The position numbers and the translations under genes were made by a program. The notes beneath the pieces were generated by a model. That model saw only the letters and a list, made by a program, of their open reading frames with translations, did not search any database and was not told where the DNA came from. From contig JASEHK010000047.1 in the NCBI GenBank assembly GCA_030018875.1, positions 1 to 8,822 on the forward strand: 8,822 bases of DNA, in the 5' to 3' direction. The stretch's first letter is position 1. Each line of letters begins with the position of its first letter. The stretch comes from Endomicrobiia bacterium (GTDB taxonomy: Bacteria; Elusimicrobiota; Endomicrobiia; PHAN01). Shown piece by piece: positions 5,978 through 8,822 of the stretch.

Positions 5978-6086
5978 ACAGGATTAAGGATTAAGTCGCT
6001 CATCAAGGTTAAACATTAGATTCGCTTTAAGGATTAAGTTTTTTGTGCTTTTTGCTTAATCCTTAATCCTTACCACTTAATCCTGT
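5978..6086. repeat. Symmetrical inverted array of the heptamer GGATTAA
   Basis: This fills most of the 166-nt ychF-glmU gap. Three direct copies of GGATTAA (5981-5987, 5988-5994, 6031-6037) face three inverted copies, TTAATCC (6056-6062, 6063-6069, 6077-6083). The outer arms ACAGGATTAAG (5978-5988) and CTTAATCCTGT (6076-6086) are exact reverse complements, and the inner arms TTAAGGATTAAG (6027-6038) and CTTAATCCTTAA (6055-6066) give a 12-bp stem with a 16-nt T-rich loop. It may be a small mobile palindromic element or a multi-site protein-binding region. No canonical terminator is seen otherwise in this gap. Confidence 0.75.
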
Positions 6087-6112
6087 ATTAGAGTTTCCCG
6101 CGACGATTTTTG

Positions 6113-6118
6113 TATAAT
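6113..6118 (+). promoter_or_regulatory. Perfect -10 box immediately upstream of glmU
   Basis: TATAAT ends only 11 nt before the glmU ATG. A transcript initiated the usual 6-8 nt downstream would carry a leader of about 3-5 nt, which is effectively leaderless and fits the absence of any SD here. No convincing -35 hexamer is present at 16-18 bp spacing. Confidence 0.5.
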
Positions 6119-6129
6119 CTCAACGACAA

Positions 6130-7548
6130 ATGAAAAGAAAACGCGCTACCTTTCCGCCTTACGGAAACCGCGACGTCGAAACGGTTGTCCTTGCCGCCGG
6201 TTTGGGCACGCGGATGAAGTCGTCCGTGCCGAAGGTGTTGCACAAAATATGCGAGAAACCCATTCTGTGGTGGGTCTTGCGGTCGGTTTTTTCGGCGGGC
6301 TCCCTGCGCGTGGTAGTCGTGTGCAGGCACGCCGCCGACGACGTGGTTTCTGCGGTGAAATCATGGCGTCCGAAGGAATGCGCGTCGGGCCGGCTGGTAT
6401 TCGCCGCGCAGAAAAAGCAACTCGGCTCAGGCGACGCTCTCAAATCGGCGCTTGGAAAACTTTCCGGCAAATGTCCGGTTCTGGTTATTCCGGGCGACGC
6501 TCCGCTGCTGCGTCCTTCGACGCTCAAGCGCCTTGTCGAATTTTTCAGACGCTCGGCAGGCGCGGCCTTGGTTCTGAGCGCCGATATCGAAGAACCTTTC
6601 GGTTACGGCAGAATAATGCGCTCGCCGTCGGGAGAGTTCCTTGGCATCATTGAGGAAAAAGACGCGCGGCTTGAGGAAAAAAATATAACCGAGATTAATG
6701 CCGGCGTTTACTGTTTTGCGCCAGAACATCTCAAATCGGCGCTCTCGAGCGTTCGTCCGGTCAACGCAAAAAAAGAATACTATCTTACGGATGTCATAGG
6801 TATTTTGCGAAAGCGCGGTCTCGGCGTAATCGCCAAAAAAACGCCCCAGGCGGACGAGGTCGTCGGAATAAATACTCGCGCCGACCTCTGGGCCGCGGAA
6901 AGAAATCTTCGCGCCGGCATAAACGGAACTCATATGGAATCGGGCGTCACGTTCTTGAATCCCGAAAATACTTTTGTCGGGCCGGATGTCCGCATAGGAA
7001 GGGACACTACCATCGGCTCCGGAGTTTCCCTCGTGGGCAGCACCGCGATAGGCTCGGCTTGCGTGATAGGCCACGGCTCCTACATCAAGGACAGTTCGGT
7101 CGGGGCCGCCTCAAGAATCCGCGCGTCGTATATATACGAATCGAGAATATCCTCGGATGTTCTGATAGGGCCGTTCGCGCACATCCGCCCCGGCACTGAC
7201 ATAAAAAGCGGGTCGCGGGTCGGCAACTTTACTGAGATAAAAAACTCTTTCGTCGGAGAGGGCACAAAACTAAGCCATCTGGCCTACGTCGGCGACACAT
7301 ATTTGGAAGGCGATATCAATGTCGGAGCCGGCGCCATAACCTGTAACTATGACGGCGTCAAAAAGCGCCGCACACGCATAGGGCGGGGAAGTTTCATAGG
7401 TTCCAACGTGAATCTCGTCGCGCCCGTTAAGATTGGCAGAAGATCTCTCGTCGGCGCGGGCTCGACTATCACGCGGGATGTGCCCGACGGCACGCTGGCC
7501 GTCGAGCGCGGCAGTCAGATACACAAGCCGCGCAAAAAACGCCGGTAA
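6130..7548 (+). CDS. glmU: Bifunctional GlcNAc-1-phosphate uridylyltransferase / glucosamine-1-phosphate acetyltransferase
   Basis: Makes UDP-GlcNAc, precursor of peptidoglycan (and of lipopolysaccharide where present), by acetylating glucosamine-1-phosphate and then uridylylating it. The 472 residues are slightly longer than the usual 450-460, because of about 14 extra N-terminal residues and a basic tail (HKPRKKRR). The uridylyltransferase domain covers about 15-245: LAAGLGTRMKSSVPKVLH (21-38), QLGSGDAL (97-104, where QLGTGHA is usual), IPGDAPLL (120-127), GYGRI (158-162), EEKDA (175-179), EINAGVY (188-194), KEYYLTDVI (215-223) and VGINTRADL (245-253). The left-handed beta-helix acetyltransferase covers about 268-460 with hexapeptide repeats, IGPFAHIRPG (346-355), VGNFTEIK (364-371), catalytic-type His383 in KLSHLAYVGD (380-389), GAGAITCNYDG (399-409) and VGAGSTITRDV (441-451). 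No later in-frame start precedes the first motif, so this ATG is favoured. It heads the glmU-prs-rplY series. Confidence 0.98.
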   Translation: MKRKRATFPPYGNRDVETVVLAAGLGTRMKSSVPKVLHKICEKPILWWVLRSVFSAGSLRVVVVCRHAADDVVSAVKSWRPKECASGRLVFAAQKKQLGSGDALKSALGKLSGKCPVLVIPGDAPLLRPSTLKRLVEFFRRSAGAALVLSADIEEPFGYGRIMRSPSGEFLGIIEEKDARLEEKNITEINAGVYCFAPEHLKSALSSVRPVNAKKEYYLTDVIGILRKRGLGVIAKKTPQADEVVGINTRADLWAAERNLRAGINGTHMESGVTFLNPENTFVGPDVRIGRDTTIGSGVSLVGSTAIGSACVIGHGSYIKDSSVGAASRIRASYIYESRISSDVLIGPFAHIRPGTDIKSGSRVGNFTEIKNSFVGEGTKLSHLAYVGDTYLEGDINVGAGAITCNYDGVKKRRTRIGRGSFIGSNVNLVAPVKIGRRSLVGAGSTITRDVPDGTLAVERGSQIHKPRKKRR

Positions 7549-7568
7549 TCATCAATCCGTTTTTACAG

Positions 7569-7623
7569 GTAGGGGCGAAAGATTTTTCGCCCCTACTTTG
7601 CGAAAGATTTTCGCCCCTACTTT
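7569..7623. repeat. GTAGGGGCG palindrome with tandem partial copy
   Basis: GTAGGGGCGAAA (7569-7580) and TTTCGCCCCTAC (7585-7596) are perfect 12-bp arms around GATT. The segment 7575-7599 is then repeated in tandem at 7600-7623 with a single T missing. The second copy can pair with the same left arm. It occupies most of the 89-nt gap between glmU and prs, just before the prs SD. The core resembles the GTAGGGGCG...CGCCCCTAC palindromes seen as dispersed intergenic repeats in many bacteria. That comparison is from memory, not a search. Confidence 0.8.
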
Positions 7624-7625
7624 AA

Positions 7626-7631
7626 GGAAGG
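7626..7631 (+). promoter_or_regulatory. Shine-Dalgarno site of prs
   Basis: GGAAGG within AAGGAAGG, six bases before the prs ATG at 7638. It directly abuts the preceding palindromic repeat (ends 7623), so a structure formed by the repeat could influence ribosome access. Confidence 0.7.
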
Positions 7632-7637
7632 CAAAAA

Positions 7638-8564
7638 ATGGACTTGGAACTGAAGATATTTTCGGGGAGCGCGAATTTCGAGCTTTCCAGCGATATATCC
7701 CGTCACGCCGGCGTGCCCTTGGGCAAGATGGAGGCCGCCCGCTTTTCCGACGGAGAAACGCGAATCAGCATAGACGACAACGTTCGCGGTTCCGATGTCT
7801 TCATAATTCAGCCGACGGCTCCGCCGGTCAACGAGAGCGTTATGGAGCTTCTCATCATCATAGACGCTCTGCGGCGCGCCTCCGCCGGACGCATAACGGC
7901 CGTGATGCCTTACTACGGTTACGCCCGACAGGACAGAAAGTCCGAGCCGCGTGTTCCGATAACGGCCAAACTCATAGCCAATCTTATAACGGCCGCCGGG
8001 GCGAAAAGAGTTTTGGCGCTGGACCTTCACGCCGCTCAGATTCAGGGGTTTTTCGACATTCCTGTGGACCACCTTTACGCCACGCCGGTGTTTTTGGAAT
8101 ACTTCAAAGACCGCTCGAACACCGTCGTTGTTTCGCCCGACGCCGGAGGCGTGGAACGCGCCCGCGCATTCGGAAAAAGAATGACCTCGGAACTGGCCAT
8201 AGTGGACAAGCGCCGGCCCAAGCCCAATCAGTCGGAGATACTCAATCTTATAGGCGATGTGGAAGGCAAAAGGGCCGTCATCGTTGACGATATAGTTGAC
8301 ACCGCCGGCACGATAGTGCAGGTCGCCGCGCTCCTCAAAAAGAACGGCGCCAAAGAGATACTGTGCGTGTGCACTCACGCTATACTTTCCGGCGACGCTA
8401 AGGCAAAAATAGAAGATTCGGCCATATCGAAAATCATCACGACCGACACTATTTATCACGCTCAACTTCCGCCGAAAATACTGAAACTTTCCGTCGCGGG
8501 GCTTCTTGCCGACGCGATAAAAAGAATCCACGCCAACGAATCGGTAAGTTCTCTGTTCGTGTAG
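7638..8564 (+). CDS. prs: Ribose-phosphate pyrophosphokinase (PRPP synthetase, class I)
   Basis: Transfers the pyrophosphate group of ATP to ribose-5-phosphate, making PRPP for purine, pyrimidine, NAD, histidine and tryptophan synthesis. It is cytoplasmic and usually a hexamer. The 308 residues are close to the usual 310-317. Family motifs in order: FSDGETRISI (36-45), PYYGYARQDRK (91-101, ATP-binding flexible region), DLHAAQIQGFFDIPVDHL (129-146), VVSPDAGGVERAR (164-176), AIVDKRR (187-193), the PRPP/ribose-phosphate loop VIVDDIVDTAGTI (214-226) and CTHAILSG (245-252). All catalytic and allosteric-core motifs are intact. The SD lies 6 nt upstream. prs follows glmU by 89 nt and precedes rplY by 38 nt, the same order as glmU-prs-ctc in Bacillus. 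Confidence 0.98.
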   Translation: MDLELKIFSGSANFELSSDISRHAGVPLGKMEAARFSDGETRISIDDNVRGSDVFIIQPTAPPVNESVMELLIIIDALRRASAGRITAVMPYYGYARQDRKSEPRVPITAKLIANLITAAGAKRVLALDLHAAQIQGFFDIPVDHLYATPVFLEYFKDRSNTVVVSPDAGGVERARAFGKRMTSELAIVDKRRPKPNQSEILNLIGDVEGKRAVIVDDIVDTAGTIVQVAALLKKNGAKEILCVCTHAILSGDAKAKIEDSAISKIITTDTIYHAQLPPKILKLSVAGLLADAIKRIHANESVSSLFV

Positions 8565-8589
8565 GCGATTTTACCGATAAACCAAAAAT

Positions 8590-8594
8590 GGAGG
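8590..8594 (+). promoter_or_regulatory. Strong Shine-Dalgarno site of rplY
   Basis: GGAGG, 8 nt before the ATG at 8603. It is the best SD in the window, in keeping with an abundant ribosomal protein, and contrasts with the SD-less starts of ychF and glmU. Confidence 0.8.
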
Positions 8595-8602
8595 AATAAA
8601 AA

Positions 8603-8822
8603 ATGCAGGAAATCAATCTGGACGTAGTCGTTCGTCAGACTACAAATCATGGCGAAGTGAAGCGCTCGCGCGAACTCGGGAGCATACCCGCTGTCATATA
8701 CGGCAAGGGCGAAGAGAATCTCAACGGTTACTTGGACGCCAAGACTTTCGGGAAGATAATCAAGAGTTTCTCGTCGGGAAACACCATCTTCAATCTCAAT
8801 ATTGGCGGCGCCCGGGGGGTGG
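8603..8822 (+). CDS. rplY: 50S ribosomal protein L25/Ctc, N-terminal part (cut by window end)
   Basis: Binds 5S rRNA in the large ribosomal subunit; the longer Ctc form is a general-stress protein in Bacillus. The 73 visible residues begin MQEINLDVVVRQ and contain the family signature VKRSRELGSIPAVIYGKGEE (19-38), followed by LDAKTFGKIIKSFSSGNTIF (44-63). The frame stays open to the window edge. Whether the protein is the short RplY form or the long two-domain Ctc (TL5) form cannot be seen. Position 38 nt after prs suggests co-transcription. Confidence 0.93.
   Translation, partial: MQEINLDVVVRQTTNHGEVKRSRELGSIPAVIYGKGEENLNGYLDAKTFGKIIKSFSSGNTIFNLNIGGARGV

Noticed and set aside
5978..6086. 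Repeat array considered as a CRISPR
   Set aside because: Repeats are 7 bp, face both directions and lack regular spacers; no cas genes are nearby.
5964..6129. tRNA or structured RNA gene in the ychF-glmU gap
   Set aside because: No cloverleaf, T-loop signature or CCA end could be found; the structure is explained by the heptamer inverted array.
7569..7596. Palindrome as an intrinsic terminator of glmU
   Set aside because: The strong stem is not followed by a T-run, only ACTTTG, and prs follows closely in an operon-like order; repeat origin is more likely.
7433..8287. 284-residue + strand open frame across the glmU-prs junction
   Set aside because: It runs through the end of glmU, the intergenic palindrome and most of prs in another frame, is Arg/Ser-rich and has no domain signature.
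7617..8531. 304-residue minus-strand open frame opposite prs
   Set aside because: prs on the + strand has every family motif; the antisense frame has none.

Overview
The window comes from a bacterial chromosome. It has a moderately high GC content, tightly packed genes all on the + strand, and frequent use of the Ile codon ATA in every gene. Its ProB, YchF, GlmU, PRPP synthetase and L25 are ordinary bacterial proteins. The order glmU-prs-rplY (ctc) is the one known from Firmicutes and several other phyla. The lineage cannot be fixed from this window. The mix of Shine-Dalgarno (SD) and SD-less starts, the intergenic palindromic repeats and the divergent signalling proteins would suit an uncultured group such as Elusimicrobiota or Omnitrophota, but that is a guess.

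Layout. Bases 1-178 hold three inverted repeats, a weak promoter-like site and, at the very edge, short open frames that may be the end of a neighbouring gene. Bases 179-3612 are a three-gene, translationally coupled unit. The first gene encodes a soluble coiled-coil protein with a histidine-kinase-type ATPase domain. The second encodes a degenerate receiver domain joined by one membrane helix to a beta-propeller-like domain. The third encodes a protein of unknown function with a C-terminal membrane anchor. Bases 3672-4772 are proB (glutamate 5-kinase, proline synthesis), with no proA in view. Bases 4914-5963 are ychF (ribosome-associated P-loop NTPase). Bases 6130-8822 are glmU (UDP-GlcNAc synthesis), prs (PRPP synthesis) and the start of rplY (ribosomal protein L25/Ctc).

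How the genes fit together. The right-hand part is housekeeping: cell-wall precursor, nucleotide precursor and translation. The left-hand part is the unusual one. The kinase-like protein keeps every ATP-binding motif but has Met where the phosphoacceptor His should be. The adjacent receiver keeps its phosphoacceptor Asp but has lost the conserved Lys, the switch Thr and one of the acidic pair. Together with the membrane-anchored third protein, they look like a small membrane signalling or scaffolding module derived from a two-component system. I do not recognise it as a described system.

The gaps between genes are also notable. They carry a symmetrical array of a GGATTAA heptamer (5978-6086), a GTAGGGGCG palindrome with a tandem half-copy (7569-7623), an imperfect inverted repeat enclosing a TATAAT box (4785-4860), and two purine-rich tracts that both begin with AAAGTAG at a stop codon.
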